Made by a program: the position numbers and the translations under genes. 64,000 nt of DNA, taken from contig NZ_SMAK01000005.1 in the NCBI RefSeq assembly GCF_004346195.1, positions 237,623 to 301,622 on the forward strand, written 5' to 3'. Source of the stretch: Tepidamorphus gemmatus. Lineage in GTDB: Bacteria > Pseudomonadota > Alphaproteobacteria > Rhizobiales > Tepidamorphaceae. Below, one piece after another: positions 8,353-17,246 of the stretch (position 1 is its first letter; each line of letters starts with the position of its first letter). The notes below the pieces were generated by a model. The model saw only the letters and a program-made list of their open reading frames with translations, did no database searches and was not told where the DNA came from.

Positions 8353-9393
8353 TCAACTGCGCGCCGCCAGCGTGACCGCGAGGACGGCGCTGTAGATCCA
8401 GTAGATGATCCCGGCGACCGCGATCAGCAGGCCGATACGGATGGTGGCGAAGCCCGACCGGATACGGGCGCGGGTGTGGGAGAGCGAACGCTCGGAGAAG
8501 GCATCGAGCGCTTCCGAGAAGCGGCTCATCCGGCCATAGAGCTGGATCTGCCAGCGCAACTCGTCGTCGAACAGCGGACCGGCCAGTGCCGCGCCCTCAC
8601 GCTCGCCGCGCCGCAGCCGGGCGCGGACACGCTGGATATGGACCCGCTCCCAGGCGCCGGAGGCCGCCGCCAGGCGTTCGAGCGCATGGGAGAAGGGGAC
8701 GCCGATGCGCAAGAGCGAGGCGAGCGAGGCGAGCAGCATCGCCGCCGTGACGCGGCGATGCATGGTCCAGGGGAACACGAAACGGTCGAGCAGATCACGG
8801 AACCGGCCCGTCCAGCGGCTGCGCAACATGAGGAAGAGCACGGTCCCGCCGGCCAGCAGCAGGGTGCCGGCGAGCACCAGCCAAGGCGCGGCACGGGCGA
8901 AGGAGGCAGCCAGCCTGGCGCTTGTCGGCCACCGCTCCTCGCCGATCACCTCGGTCATGGCAGGAACGACGTAGAACGAGATGACGAGCAGGAGGCCCGC
9001 CAGCAGGACGAGCAGCAGCAGCGGATAGGACAGCTCGCTGCGGATCGTCTGGACGATTTCCTGGTTGACCCGTGCCACCGCGGCGGCACGCCGCAGCCCC
9101 TGCGGGATGTCGCCGGCATCCTCGCCGCTCGACACGGCGAGCGCCTCGACGACTGGGACGAGCCCCTGTAACGCCGCGCCGCAGGAACGGGCCGGCCCCT
9201 CGCCGCCGCGCATCCGCCGCAGCAGGCGTCCGGTCACCGGCGCCATCGGGCTGCGGAAGCGCCGATACTGCTGGTCGATCTCGGTGAGCGCATCGTAGGT
9301 TGGAATGCCGTCGGCAGTGAAGCCTGCGAGCAGCTCGTAGAAGTCGGCGCGTTGCCCGGTCGAGGGCGGCAGCCGGAATGCGGGCAGCTTCAT
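8353..9393 (-). CDS. pilR: Type IVb pilus inner-membrane platform protein PilR (T2SSF family)
   Basis: A 346-residue polytopic assembly platform that couples PilQ to pilin polymerisation. It has the duplicated T2SSF layout with membrane segments near LLLLVLLAGLLLVISFYVVP, LVLAGTLLLAGGTVLFLML and IGLLIAVAGIIYWIYSAVLA. The ATG at 9393 overlaps the pilQ stop as ATGA, which sets the start. Open sequence farther upstream lies within pilQ in another frame. Confidence 0.85.
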   Translation of the reverse strand: MKLPAFRLPPSTGQRADFYELLAGFTADGIPTYDALTEIDQQYRRFRSPMAPVTGRLLRRMRGGEGPARSCGAALQGLVPVVEALAVSSGEDAGDIPQGLRRAAAVARVNQEIVQTIRSELSYPLLLLVLLAGLLLVISFYVVPAMTEVIGEERWPTSARLAASFARAAPWLVLAGTLLLAGGTVLFLMLRSRWTGRFRDLLDRFVFPWTMHRRVTAAMLLASLASLLRIGVPFSHALERLAAASGAWERVHIQRVRARLRRGEREGAALAGPLFDDELRWQIQLYGRMSRFSEALDAFSERSLSHTRARIRSGFATIRIGLLIAVAGIIYWIYSAVLAVTLAARS

Positions 9394-11030
9394 GGCGCGC
9401 CTCTGCGATCCCGACCGGAAAGCATCGACAACAGGCCGACGCTGCTTTCCAGGTCGCGCGGGTCGACCTCGCCGCGGCACATCTTGTCTGCACCGTGCGC
9501 CAGCGCCGTGACACCGAAGTGGCCGACCGCCACACCGCCGCGGGCCAGCCAATGGCGCTCGGCGTCGTGGTGACGGTCCTTGCCGATGAGATCGAGAAGC
9601 TCGGGATCGGTCGCGACGAACTCGGCGCACAGAGTGCGGCCGCCGATCCCGCTACCGCCGCAGGCAAGGCATCCCGGTCCGCGCAGCCTGATGCCGGCGA
9701 GGCGATCCGCGCCCAGGCCTTCGAGGCGCGCATACAGAGCACGGGGCAGGGCATCTGCGGTACGCAGTGGCGCGGCGCAGCCGTTGCAGACTGTCGGCAC
9801 CAGCCGCTGATAGACGATGCCGGAGATGAATCCCGGCATTGCCAGCAGTTCGCTTGGTAGGCCAAGTTCGCGGAGCCTTACGAACGCCCAGACAGCTGAA
9901 TAGGTATGCAGGGTGGCGAACAGCTTGCGGCCGGTCAGAACGAAATCCTTGGCGACGACGGCAGAGTCGTGATCGCGGATCTCGCCGATCATCACCACGT
10001 CGGGGTCTTGCCGCAGCGCGCCGCGCAGATAGGTGGTGAACACGCTGCCAGTGCGTTCGTCGATCTGGTTGCGACGGCGGCGCGACAGGCTGATCTGGCA
10101 GGCACCGGGAACCAGGTACTCGACCGGATCCTCGACGGTGATCATCTTCAACGCCTCGCCGTGATGGGCGTGCAGACGCCGCATAAGGGCCTGCAGCGTC
10201 GTGCTCTTGCCGGAGTTGGTCGGCCCGCACAGAAGCACCATGCCCGACAGGCTGGCGATGAAGGTCTCCAGGAGTGCGCGCTGGTCCTGCGTATAGCCGA
10301 GCTGATCAAGCGTCAGCTGCGAGACGTCCATGCGCAACAGCCGGATGACGATGTGGAAATTGCCGGTCGGGAAGATCGGTGCAGAGGAAAAGCGCAACTG
10401 AACCGTCTCGCCGCCGAGCCCCTGATGTTCGATCACGCCGTCCATGACCTGCTGTGGATCCCAGGCCACGTCCTTGGAGCTGGCGTCGGCGTGCACCGAG
10501 TAGAGCACAACACCGAGGCCGCGCGCCGACTCCATCGAGATGTTGCTGTGCCTGCGGCGCAGGCCGTCGACGCGGAAGAAGACCTCGGCATGGGTACTGC
10601 GGGTCTCCACGTGAATGTCGGAGGCACGGCTGAGCAGGGCCTCGTCGATCAGCTCGCGGGCGAAGCGCTCGATCCCGGTGGCGTCCGCGCCCGCGAGACT
10701 GGAGGAGCCGGCCGCGCGACGGTGCTCGCGTACGACCTTGACGATCTCGGCACTGGTGCGAACGAATATCGGGTTGGCGATGCCGCGCTCGCCAAGCCGT
10801 CGCCGCAGGTCGAACATCGCATGGCTGCCCATCGCCTCCGGGACGGTCAGCACGTGAACGCTTGCCGCAACCTCGTCGATCAGCGCGACGAAGCGATCGC
10901 GCCACTCCTCCGGCACCATGTCGTCAACCGGGATGCCGCCCGGAACGTCGGCGAGGCGCGTGATCAGGGCTACGGCCGGCCGCCCGGGGGTTGCCGGCCC
11001 GCCGAAACGGTCAGGACCGGAGGACGACAT
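9390..11030 (-). CDS. pilQ: Pilus extension ATPase PilQ (GspE/PulE family)
   Basis: Cytoplasmic hexameric ATPase that drives pilin assembly. In the 546-residue product the N-terminal region is followed by the Walker A GPTNSGKSTT, Asp box ITVEDPVEYL, Walker B DPDVVMIGEIRD and an intact His box LFATLHTY. Four cysteines in CNGCAAPL and CLACGGSG form the zinc tetracysteine motif of PilB/GspE. The ATG at 11030 (MSSSGPDRFG) follows GGAGG by 7 nt and overlaps the end of pilO by 20 nt. Confidence 0.85.
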   Translation of the reverse strand: MSSSGPDRFGGPATPGRPAVALITRLADVPGGIPVDDMVPEEWRDRFVALIDEVAASVHVLTVPEAMGSHAMFDLRRRLGERGIANPIFVRTSAEIVKVVREHRRAAGSSSLAGADATGIERFARELIDEALLSRASDIHVETRSTHAEVFFRVDGLRRRHSNISMESARGLGVVLYSVHADASSKDVAWDPQQVMDGVIEHQGLGGETVQLRFSSAPIFPTGNFHIVIRLLRMDVSQLTLDQLGYTQDQRALLETFIASLSGMVLLCGPTNSGKSTTLQALMRRLHAHHGEALKMITVEDPVEYLVPGACQISLSRRRRNQIDERTGSVFTTYLRGALRQDPDVVMIGEIRDHDSAVVAKDFVLTGRKLFATLHTYSAVWAFVRLRELGLPSELLAMPGFISGIVYQRLVPTVCNGCAAPLRTADALPRALYARLEGLGADRLAGIRLRGPGCLACGGSGIGGRTLCAEFVATDPELLDLIGKDRHHDAERHWLARGGVAVGHFGVTALAHGADKMCRGEVDPRDLESSVGLLSMLSGRDRRGAP

Positions 11031-12300
11031 AGCGCGCCTCCAGGGTGAACGTGACACTGCCGCCGCTGATGGTGAAGCTCGAGCGTTCGGCAACCACTGG
11101 AAAATCCTGCAGGATCCGAAGCACGTATTCGGCGGCGACCAGGTTCGAAGTCGAAACGCGGACGAGCCCGTAGTGGCCGATCACCGCTTCGTGGCGCTCG
11201 CCTGCAACGTCGACCGCGATGGTGATCGCCGTCTGCGGCCTCTGCAGCTCCAGCCGTATGCCGGGCTGGGTCAGCGCGGCGGTGGCCGACTGGACAAGGT
11301 CCTCGACGGCTGCCGGCGCGACCACCGGCATTCGCTGTGTCTGGCGCGGTGGCAGCGGCATTCGCGTGCGCACCTGCGAGGCATAGTCGCGCGGCGCGGC
11401 CACGGGCAGCAATGCGCCAGGAAGATCGCCCGGCACGGCGCTGGTGAGCATGCCGCCGGTCCAGATCCACTCCGCGATACAGTGGTCAGTCTGGCATTCA
11501 AGGAGGCGGGGCCGGTAGCCAACGCGCGATGGCGGCAGGGTCCGCAATGTCGCCAGCCAGGCGTCCGCGGTCACATCGAAGCTCGGCCGCTGTAACCATC
11601 TCTCGGTCGCGTCATGGATCGCGGCAGCGATCGCCTCGGTGCTCGGACCGCGCAGCGGGCGCAGCGGCGCGGGGGCCTGGGTCAGCGCTGGCTGCGATCG
11701 CGTCTCGACGGGCGCCGGCGGGCGCATCGCGGGTTCGGGCCGGATGGCGACCCAGACGAGCCCGAGCACCGCTACGGCAAGCCCCCCCAACACTGCGCGT
11801 CGGCGCCAGTCAGCACCCGGACGCCGTACCCTGAAGGCCCGCGACGGCGTGACATCGGCCAGCAGGTCGTCGAGACCGGCGCGGGCCGAGGCATGGCTTC
11901 CGAACACCGGCGTGTCCGGCTGGTAGGCCAGTATCTCGGCCATGACCGCCTCGGCCATGACGGGCGCGCCGATCCGGTCGGTGTCCGGCAGCGGCAACCC
12001 GTCCCGCAGGGCACAGACCCAAACCCGCCCCGGCTCGAACTCGTGGTAGATCAGGGCGTCCGGCGCGACGGCGCCGACTACGAGACCGCCCGCGTAGATC
12101 CGCTGCCCCGGCGGTGGCGCGAGCGAATACCAGCCAGACAGAAGGCCATCGTCGCAGGCGACTTCGACCCAGCCCTCGACCTGGCCCTCGGCGGCCGCGG
12201 AACGATGGTCGCGGCGGCTGGCATGGAACTGCCATGTCAGGCCGGCGGCAAGCTGCAGGGCGCGGATCACGACGATCGTCACGGCCGCCCCTCCACGCAA
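11011..12300 (-). CDS. pilO: Type IVb pilus protein PilO
   Basis: A 429-residue protein of the PilO2 family, part of the inner-membrane alignment complex of R64-type pili. The N-terminal half is cytoplasmic and beta-rich. A single membrane helix (AVLGGLAVAVLGLVWVAI, about residues 172-190) is followed by a Pro-rich linker and a periplasmic domain. It lies 42 nt after pilP. In R64 pilO precedes pilP; here the order is reversed. Confidence 0.75.
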   Translation of the reverse strand: MRGGAAVTIVVIRALQLAAGLTWQFHASRRDHRSAAAEGQVEGWVEVACDDGLLSGWYSLAPPPGQRIYAGGLVVGAVAPDALIYHEFEPGRVWVCALRDGLPLPDTDRIGAPVMAEAVMAEILAYQPDTPVFGSHASARAGLDDLLADVTPSRAFRVRRPGADWRRRAVLGGLAVAVLGLVWVAIRPEPAMRPPAPVETRSQPALTQAPAPLRPLRGPSTEAIAAAIHDATERWLQRPSFDVTADAWLATLRTLPPSRVGYRPRLLECQTDHCIAEWIWTGGMLTSAVPGDLPGALLPVAAPRDYASQVRTRMPLPPRQTQRMPVVAPAAVEDLVQSATAALTQPGIRLELQRPQTAITIAVDVAGERHEAVIGHYGLVRVSTSNLVAAEYVLRILQDFPVVAERSSFTISGGSVTFTLEARYVVLRS

Positions 12301-12342
12301 GGCCGAGCGGCGGCCGTCCGGGCCGGTCTACTGCCAAATCGA

Positions 12343-12855
12343 TCAGGGCTGGGCGCGGACATTGATCGCTGGCGGGTCGGGGCGCACCGCCTGCAGGAGC
12401 GCAGGCGACTGGGCCGGGGCTGTTGCGGTGTCCGTGGCGACAGCGGTCGCGTCGCTGCCCGCGGCGGCAAACTCGAGCGCCACCGCGCGGCGCTTGCCAT
12501 CGGCGATTGCCATGTCGACCGTGACACCGCGCGGCCGGATGGCGCTGATCCAGACTTCGGGCGCAATCTCGTCACCGACGCGGTATCGCCCGATGCGGCC
12601 GTTCGGAAACAGCAGTTCAACGGAGTAGCGGTCGCCGAACCCGACGATCGTGAGAATGCTCGGCAGCATCGACGATCGCTGGGCGGCGCGCTGCTCGAGC
12701 AGAACGTCGAGTTCCATCTGCTTCTGGAGCAGCTGGATCTGGGCGTCGATGGTCGCCATTTCGTCGAGCCAGGTCGGCGTCTGCGCCTCGCTCCCTGTCG
12801 CCGTCAGCGCGACCAGCGCGATCAGCACAATGCCGGCCAGGCGACGCTCAGACAT
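12343..12855 (-). CDS. pilP: Type IV pilus biogenesis protein PilP
   Basis: A 170-residue exported protein with signal peptide LAGIVLIALVALTATGSEAQ, a short helical stretch (TIDAQIQLLQKQMELDVLLE), and a C-terminal beta domain with FPNGRIGRYRVGDEI, the recurring core of PilP proteins that bind secretins. It overlaps the end of the secretin gene by 8 nt, consistent with forming the periplasmic collar under PilN. Confidence 0.75.
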   Translation of the reverse strand: MSERRLAGIVLIALVALTATGSEAQTPTWLDEMATIDAQIQLLQKQMELDVLLEQRAAQRSSMLPSILTIVGFGDRYSVELLFPNGRIGRYRVGDEIAPEVWISAIRPRGVTVDMAIADGKRRAVALEFAAAGSDATAVATDTATAPAQSPALLQAVRPDPPAINVRAQP

Positions 12856-14491
12856 TGCTGCCTCCGCCGAACACCTGCAGCTGGATCACCCGCAGCGTAC
12901 GGGTCTTGGTGGCGGCCTTGCTGCCGCTCGAGAATGACAGGTTGCCGTCGGCCGTGCTGCGGTCCTGGGCATAGCCGAACAGCACCACCGACTGGCCATC
13001 GCGCAGTACCGCCTGTTGCTGGAGCGACTGGGTGAAGACGTTCGGCGTCTGGATGGTGGAATTGCCGCTCGAGACCGTGTCGAGCGAGCGCAGCGACGAC
13101 ATGGTAAGCTGGTACTGCAGAAGGATGCGGTTGTCGGGAAGGATTTGTGGCAGGAAGTTTGCCGTAAGCCCAACTACCACCGTGCCCGGTGTCAGCGTCG
13201 TGGTCAGGGTCGGGTCGATCGCCGTCGAGGACTGCGAGACGGAGGTCGAGGCAAGGTAGGTAACCTGGTCCGCAACCTGGTATGGCGCCGGCTGGCCATT
13301 GATGGCGAGGACCTGGCCTGAGGTGACCACCGAAACGTCGCCGAGCGTGGCGAGCGCACGGGCCAGCATCTGCGAGCCTTCGAAGCGCGAGTTTGGGTCG
13401 AGCACCTCGAAGATGATCTGGCCAGGCGTGCCGCTGCCGAGCGGAACCGACGGAGCGCCGATCACCGCAAGTCCGTACTTGCCGAGCTCCCTGAACAACA
13501 CGTCAAACGACAGGTAGATGCCGCCCTCGTCGCTGGTCGTGACGTCGAACACCTTGAGGTCGATCGTCAGGTTGCGCGAATACTGTGCGTTGATTGCGTC
13601 CAGATAGCTGGCCACACGCGCCAGCGACGGCGGCGGGGCAGTTACCGTCACCATCGCCATTTCCGGCGACACCACGACGCGGCTGCTGTTGCGTCGGCTG
13701 CTGGCCGCGGCACTGGTCGACGCGCCGCCGGAGCTGTCGCCGGTCTGGGCCGCCGTGTCGACGACGTCGACGTCCTGATCCTCCTCGAGCAGCATCGAGG
13801 CGATGGTACGGGCGACCGCGCCGTAGGGATCGACGGTGAAGCTCGGGACATTGACACCGATGTTGCCGGTGGCAGCGGCCTGCGCTCCGGAAGCCCCGGT
13901 CGCGGCGCCGGAGATTGAGCCCGTCACCGTGCGCGTACCCATCGGCAGGCTGACGGCGAAATGCCGGGTCTCGTAGAGATAGAACTCGACGCGCCTGCGA
14001 CCTGGGTCGTAGCGCCAGTAGAGACCGCTGTCGCGCGCGAGCTGGTCGAGAATGCCGCGCAGCGGACCTTCCCAGTTCACCGACAGGGGCTTGTTGAGGC
14101 GCGCGGCCATCTGTGCCGAGGTGCCCGTCGAGGCGGTCGCGCTGCCGCCGCCATCGGAAGCGAATTCGGTGATCCGCATCGGCATGCCGGAGGTCTCCGA
14201 CAGGGTCCCAAGGATCGAATCGAGCGTTTGTCCGCTCGCCGCCAGCACGACGGGGGTCTGGAACAGAGCCGGCAGCTCGTCCTGCGACCGCAGCGCCACC
14301 TTGTCGCCGGCGATCTTCGGCCGCTCGTGCACCGTCACCGCCCGCGAGCCGGCGGAGTACACCATGTCGTTGGACAGCGCCTGCGCCGTCGCCTGGTCAG
14401 CGGCGATCTGCCTGGGAGCCTCCGTCAGCACGCAGCCGCCGAGCGCGGCCGCTGCAGGCAGGGCCAGGGTCAGGCGGCTAAACCCGCGCAT
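12848..14491 (-). CDS. pilN: Outer-membrane secretin lipoprotein PilN (type IVb)
   Basis: Forms the outer-membrane channel for the pilus. The product from ATG 14491 has 547 residues. It starts MRGFSRLTLALPAAAALGGC with lipobox LGGC, followed by an N0/STN-like domain, a low-complexity Gly/Thr/Ala/Ser linker with a serine/alanine-rich insert near the middle, and a C-terminal secretin barrel with VVVGLTANFLPQILPDNRIL. This matches the PilN/BfpB/TcpC branch. It overlaps the TcpQ-like gene upstream by 14 nt. Confidence 0.85.
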   Translation of the reverse strand: MRGFSRLTLALPAAAALGGCVLTEAPRQIAADQATAQALSNDMVYSAGSRAVTVHERPKIAGDKVALRSQDELPALFQTPVVLAASGQTLDSILGTLSETSGMPMRITEFASDGGGSATASTGTSAQMAARLNKPLSVNWEGPLRGILDQLARDSGLYWRYDPGRRRVEFYLYETRHFAVSLPMGTRTVTGSISGAATGASGAQAAATGNIGVNVPSFTVDPYGAVARTIASMLLEEDQDVDVVDTAAQTGDSSGGASTSAAASSRRNSSRVVVSPEMAMVTVTAPPPSLARVASYLDAINAQYSRNLTIDLKVFDVTTSDEGGIYLSFDVLFRELGKYGLAVIGAPSVPLGSGTPGQIIFEVLDPNSRFEGSQMLARALATLGDVSVVTSGQVLAINGQPAPYQVADQVTYLASTSVSQSSTAIDPTLTTTLTPGTVVVGLTANFLPQILPDNRILLQYQLTMSSLRSLDTVSSGNSTIQTPNVFTQSLQQQAVLRDGQSVVLFGYAQDRSTADGNLSFSSGSKAATKTRTLRVIQLQVFGGGSNV

Positions 14492-14909
14492 CGCTGACGA
14501 CCTCCGCGACCCGGTTGTCCAGCCACAGCAGCAGGCGAACGGGCTCGCCGTCGGCATAGAGGCCGGCGATCACGGCCTGGACCGCCTCCTCGAACGATCC
14601 GGCGAACACCGCGTCCTCGGCCACGCGCCAGGAGAAATCCGGCCGCCACAGCAGCGTCCAGCCGGCCTCCCGCGCCCACGCCTGCAGTTCCTGATCGAGC
14701 TGGGCGCCGCGCCGCAGATGCCAGGTCGGCGGCTGATGCAAGGGCGGCGATGCCAGGGACACGGCGGAAGGCCAACCGGGAGAGACGACGACCGTCTCGC
14801 CCGACCCGATATCGGTGACATAGGCATCCACGTTCGGAGCCTGCGTCGCGCAGCCGGCCACGACGCAGGCCGCCGCAACGCGCACGGCACCAACAACACG
14901 CCCACTCAA
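14478..14909 (-). CDS. pilL: TcpQ/PilL-like pilus lipoprotein
   Basis: First gene of the pilus operon. The 143-residue product has a lipobox (VVAGC, Cys near residue 20) and a C-terminal domain with WAREAGWTLLWRPDFSW and AVQAVIAGLYADGEPVRLLL, the signature of the TcpQ/BfpG family that helps localise the secretin. The open frame starts with TTG at 14909; a GTG eight codons in is possible but would leave a very short signal peptide. Confidence 0.7.
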   Translation of the reverse strand: MSGRVVGAVRVAAACVVAGCATQAPNVDAYVTDIGSGETVVVSPGWPSAVSLASPPLHQPPTWHLRRGAQLDQELQAWAREAGWTLLWRPDFSWRVAEDAVFAGSFEEAVQAVIAGLYADGEPVRLLLWLDNRVAEVVSDARV

Positions 14910-14947
14910 CTCCAGCCCCCTGCCCCGACGCGATACACGCTTAAAAT

Positions 14948-14988
14948 ATGACTTTGAGAGTCATGTTTCTTGTTCACGCGATTGTCAA
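14948..14988 (-). promoter_or_regulatory. Candidate pilus-operon promoter overlapped by a palindrome
   Basis: Reading the minus strand, a perfect -35 TTGACA (14988-14983) lies about 75 nt before the first pilus gene. In the -10 to +1 region is a perfect inverted repeat, ATGACT-N5-AGTCAT on the plus strand at 14948-14964. The stretch is clearly more A+T rich than its surroundings. A repressor or activator site is likely; the regulator is not identifiable. Confidence 0.45.
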
Positions 14989-15157
14989 CCAGCGATTCCG
15001 GGGATCTGGCCATGCAGGATTGTCTTGGCTGCGGAGGCCGCGGCGGCTCCTGCGAGAAGACCGGCGCCGCCCGGAGCGCCGTCACCGGCACCACAGCCGA
15101 CAGATCGCCAATCAGAGTGGTGTGTGGCCGGAAAGAACTGCGGAAGGGAGGGGGGAT

Positions 15158-15244
15158 TGGTGCGGGCGGTCGGAGTCGAACCGACACTCTGTCACCAGAA
15201 CCGGATTTTGAGTCCGGCGCGTCTACCAGTTCCGCCACGCCCGC
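15158..15244 (-). tRNA. tRNA-Leu (anticodon CAA)
   Basis: On the minus strand the sequence folds into a complete cloverleaf: acceptor stem GCGGGCG paired with CGCCCGC, anticodon stem CCGGA/TCCGG around the loop CTCAAAA (anticodon CAA, reading UUG), the long variable arm expected for tRNA-Leu, a T loop TTCGACT, and a discriminator A followed by an encoded CCA at 15160-15158. Its 3' end faces the pilus operon. Confidence 0.95.
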
Positions 15245-15397
15245 ACAGCGTCGCGCCAGTTTCGGCACGCACGGGCTATCTGCCATGAGCCGGCACGGCA
15301 AGTCCAGCAGGACGGCGGCGGCCGGGCCGTAACCCTGTCCGCGGCTCGGCATCACCGGCGATGGACACGCCCCGGCGAAGCGCGTACATCCCCCGCC

Positions 15398-15979
15398 ATG
15401 CTGCGCCGTCTCTATGACTGGACGATGAGCCTTGCCGCCCACCGGCAGGCGACCCGTGCGCTCGCCGGCGTTTCCTTCGCCGAGAGCTCGTTCTTTCCGA
15501 TTCCGCCCGATGTCCTGCTGATCCCGATGGTCATCGCCGAGCGGCGCCGGGCCTGGCAGTTCGCCACCGTCTGCACCGTCGCCTCGGTCCTCGGCGGCCT
15601 GCTCGGCTGGGTGATCGGCGCCTTCCTCTTCGAGACGGTGGCCCAGCCGATCCTTCAGGTCTATGGCTACGCCGACAAGTTCACCGAGTTCGCGGCCCGC
15701 TACAACCAGTGGGGTGCCTGGATCGTCTTCATGGCCGGTCTGACCCCGTTTCCCTACAAGGTGATCACCATCGCCAGCGGCGCCACCGGCCTGTCGCTGC
15801 CGATCTTCATCGTCGCGAGCATCCTGTCGCGCGGTCTGCGCTTCTTCGCGGTCGCCGGCCTGCTCTACTGGCTCGGCCCGCCGATCCGCGACTTCATCGA
15901 GCGGCGCCTCGGCCTTGTGTTCACCGCATTCGTGGTGCTCCTGCTGGGCGGTTTCGTTGTCGCCCGCTACATGTTCTAG
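15398..15979 (+). CDS. YqaA/DedA-like membrane protein (SNARE-associated family)
   Basis: A 193-residue integral membrane protein with about five hydrophobic segments. The YqaA-type motif AESSFFPIPPDVLLIPMVIA near residues 30-50 and MAGLTPFPYKVITIASG near residue 110 are characteristic of the VTT/SNARE-associated fold linked to lipid handling. It sits just before dsbB, an arrangement I associate with alphaproteobacteria. Exact role unknown. Confidence 0.8.
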   Translation: MLRRLYDWTMSLAAHRQATRALAGVSFAESSFFPIPPDVLLIPMVIAERRRAWQFATVCTVASVLGGLLGWVIGAFLFETVAQPILQVYGYADKFTEFAARYNQWGAWIVFMAGLTPFPYKVITIASGATGLSLPIFIVASILSRGLRFFAVAGLLYWLGPPIRDFIERRLGLVFTAFVVLLLGGFVVARYMF

Positions 15980-16035
15980 CCAAGAGCAGTCGCATGCTCC
16001 GGCTCGGTCCGGAGTCTGTCGGAGACCCCGCCGCC

Positions 16036-16548
16036 ATGAGAGCCCCTGCCGTGTCGATCCCGAAGTCCGATCCGGTCCGCGTCGCGGCGATCCTCGTAGT
16101 TCTTGTCGGCACCGCGACGATTGCCGGCGCGTGGATCTTCGAGCTGATGGGCTACGCGCCCTGCCCGCTGTGCCTCGACCAGCGCCTTCCCTACTACGCC
16201 GGCATCCCGCTCGCCGCCGTGGTGCTCGTCACGACACGCCGCGCAGAGGGCCGGCGGCTGCCGCGCGCGCTGATCGGCCTCGTCGGCCTCCTGTTCCTGT
16301 ACGGGGCCAGTCTGGCGGCCTATCACGCCGGCGTCGAATGGAAGCTGTGGGCCGGTCCGAGCGACTGCGCGGTCGGCACCGGCGGTCCCTCGGCCACAGG
16401 CGGACTGCTCGACAGCCTGAACGAAGCCGTCCTGATCCGCTGTGACGAGCCGGCACTGCTCGTCTTTGGCCTGTCGTTGGCAGCCTGGAACGCGGTGATT
16501 TCGCTCGCCCTGTCGGCCGTGTCGCTCAGGGCCGCACTTCTGAGATAG
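16036..16548 (+). CDS. dsbB: Disulfide bond formation protein DsbB
   Basis: Inner-membrane quinone-dependent oxidase that re-oxidises DsbA. It has 170 residues with four membrane helices, the first periplasmic redox pair in APCPLCLDQR (Cys-x2-Cys) and a second pair formed by SDCAVG and LIRCDEP. The ATG at 16036 is chosen; an in-frame ATG at 15994 would add 14 non-hydrophobic residues and has no better ribosome site. It could serve the cysteine-bearing pilins and secreted proteins of the neighbouring operon. Confidence 0.85.
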   Translation: MRAPAVSIPKSDPVRVAAILVVLVGTATIAGAWIFELMGYAPCPLCLDQRLPYYAGIPLAAVVLVTTRRAEGRRLPRALIGLVGLLFLYGASLAAYHAGVEWKLWAGPSDCAVGTGGPSATGGLLDSLNEAVLIRCDEPALLVFGLSLAAWNAVISLALSAVSLRAALLR

Positions 16549-16554
16549 CCCAAC

Positions 16555-17109
16555 CTACGGTTCGAGCTCGGTATCCCAGTACAGATAGTCGAGCCAGCTT
16601 TCGTGCAGATAGTTCGGCGGGAACAGCCGGCCGTTCTTCTGAAGATCGAAGGCCGTCGGCCGATACGGCATCTGCTGCGGCCACATGTCCACCTCACGCG
16701 GATGGTGGCTGCCCTTGCGCAGATTGCAGGGCGAGCAGGCCGCGACGACATTCTCCCAGACGGTCTGGCCGCCGCGCGAGCGCGGGATCAGATGATCGAA
16801 GGTGAGATCGTCCTGCGCACCACAATACTGGCAGGTGAAGCGGTCGCGGAGAAAGACGTTGAAGCGGGTGAAGGCGGGATAGGCGGCGGGTCGGACATAT
16901 TCGCGCAGCGAGACGACGCTGGGCAGGCGTATCTCGAAGCTCGGACTTCGGACAGTCCGATCATACTCCGACACGATGTTGACCCGATCCAGGAACACCG
17001 CCTTCACCGTGTCCTGCCAGGACCACAGCGACAACGGGAAATAGCTGAGCGGACGAAAGTCCGCATTGAGGACGAGCGCGGGACAGGCTTCGGGCGAGAC
17101 GACCGTCAA
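16555..17109 (-). CDS. HNH endonuclease
   Basis: A 184-residue nuclease of the small HNH family. The core is visible as CQYCGAQDDLTFDHLIPRSR followed by GGQTVWENVVAACSPCNLRK: two CxxC zinc pairs and the His of the DH motif. The start is the TTG at 17109 (then TVVSPEACPALVLNADF), with GGTGGAG eight bases upstream, matching the usual N-terminus of this family; the open frame upstream is not conserved-looking. Stand-alone copies are common in alphaproteobacterial chromosomes. It converges with dsbB with only 6 nt between stops. Confidence 0.8.
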   Translation of the reverse strand: MTVVSPEACPALVLNADFRPLSYFPLSLWSWQDTVKAVFLDRVNIVSEYDRTVRSPSFEIRLPSVVSLREYVRPAAYPAFTRFNVFLRDRFTCQYCGAQDDLTFDHLIPRSRGGQTVWENVVAACSPCNLRKGSHHPREVDMWPQQMPYRPTAFDLQKNGRLFPPNYLHESWLDYLYWDTELEP

Positions 17110-17246
17110 GAACAGCACTCCACCGCAGTCTTGCGCCGCCCTCGGGCGGGCACGACGATATATAGTATAGGCCCGGTGTCGGTCTTGTGAAGCCGGGAGA
17201 CGCGAGCCGGCGCTACCGGAGCTGCCGTGCGCCGCTGCGGCGATCG

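Noticed and set aside
1913..15244. Pilus operon as a genomic island inserted at the tRNA-Leu 3' end
   Set aside because: The tRNA 3' end does face the operon, but I find no integrase and no second copy of the tRNA end near 1.7-1.9 kb.
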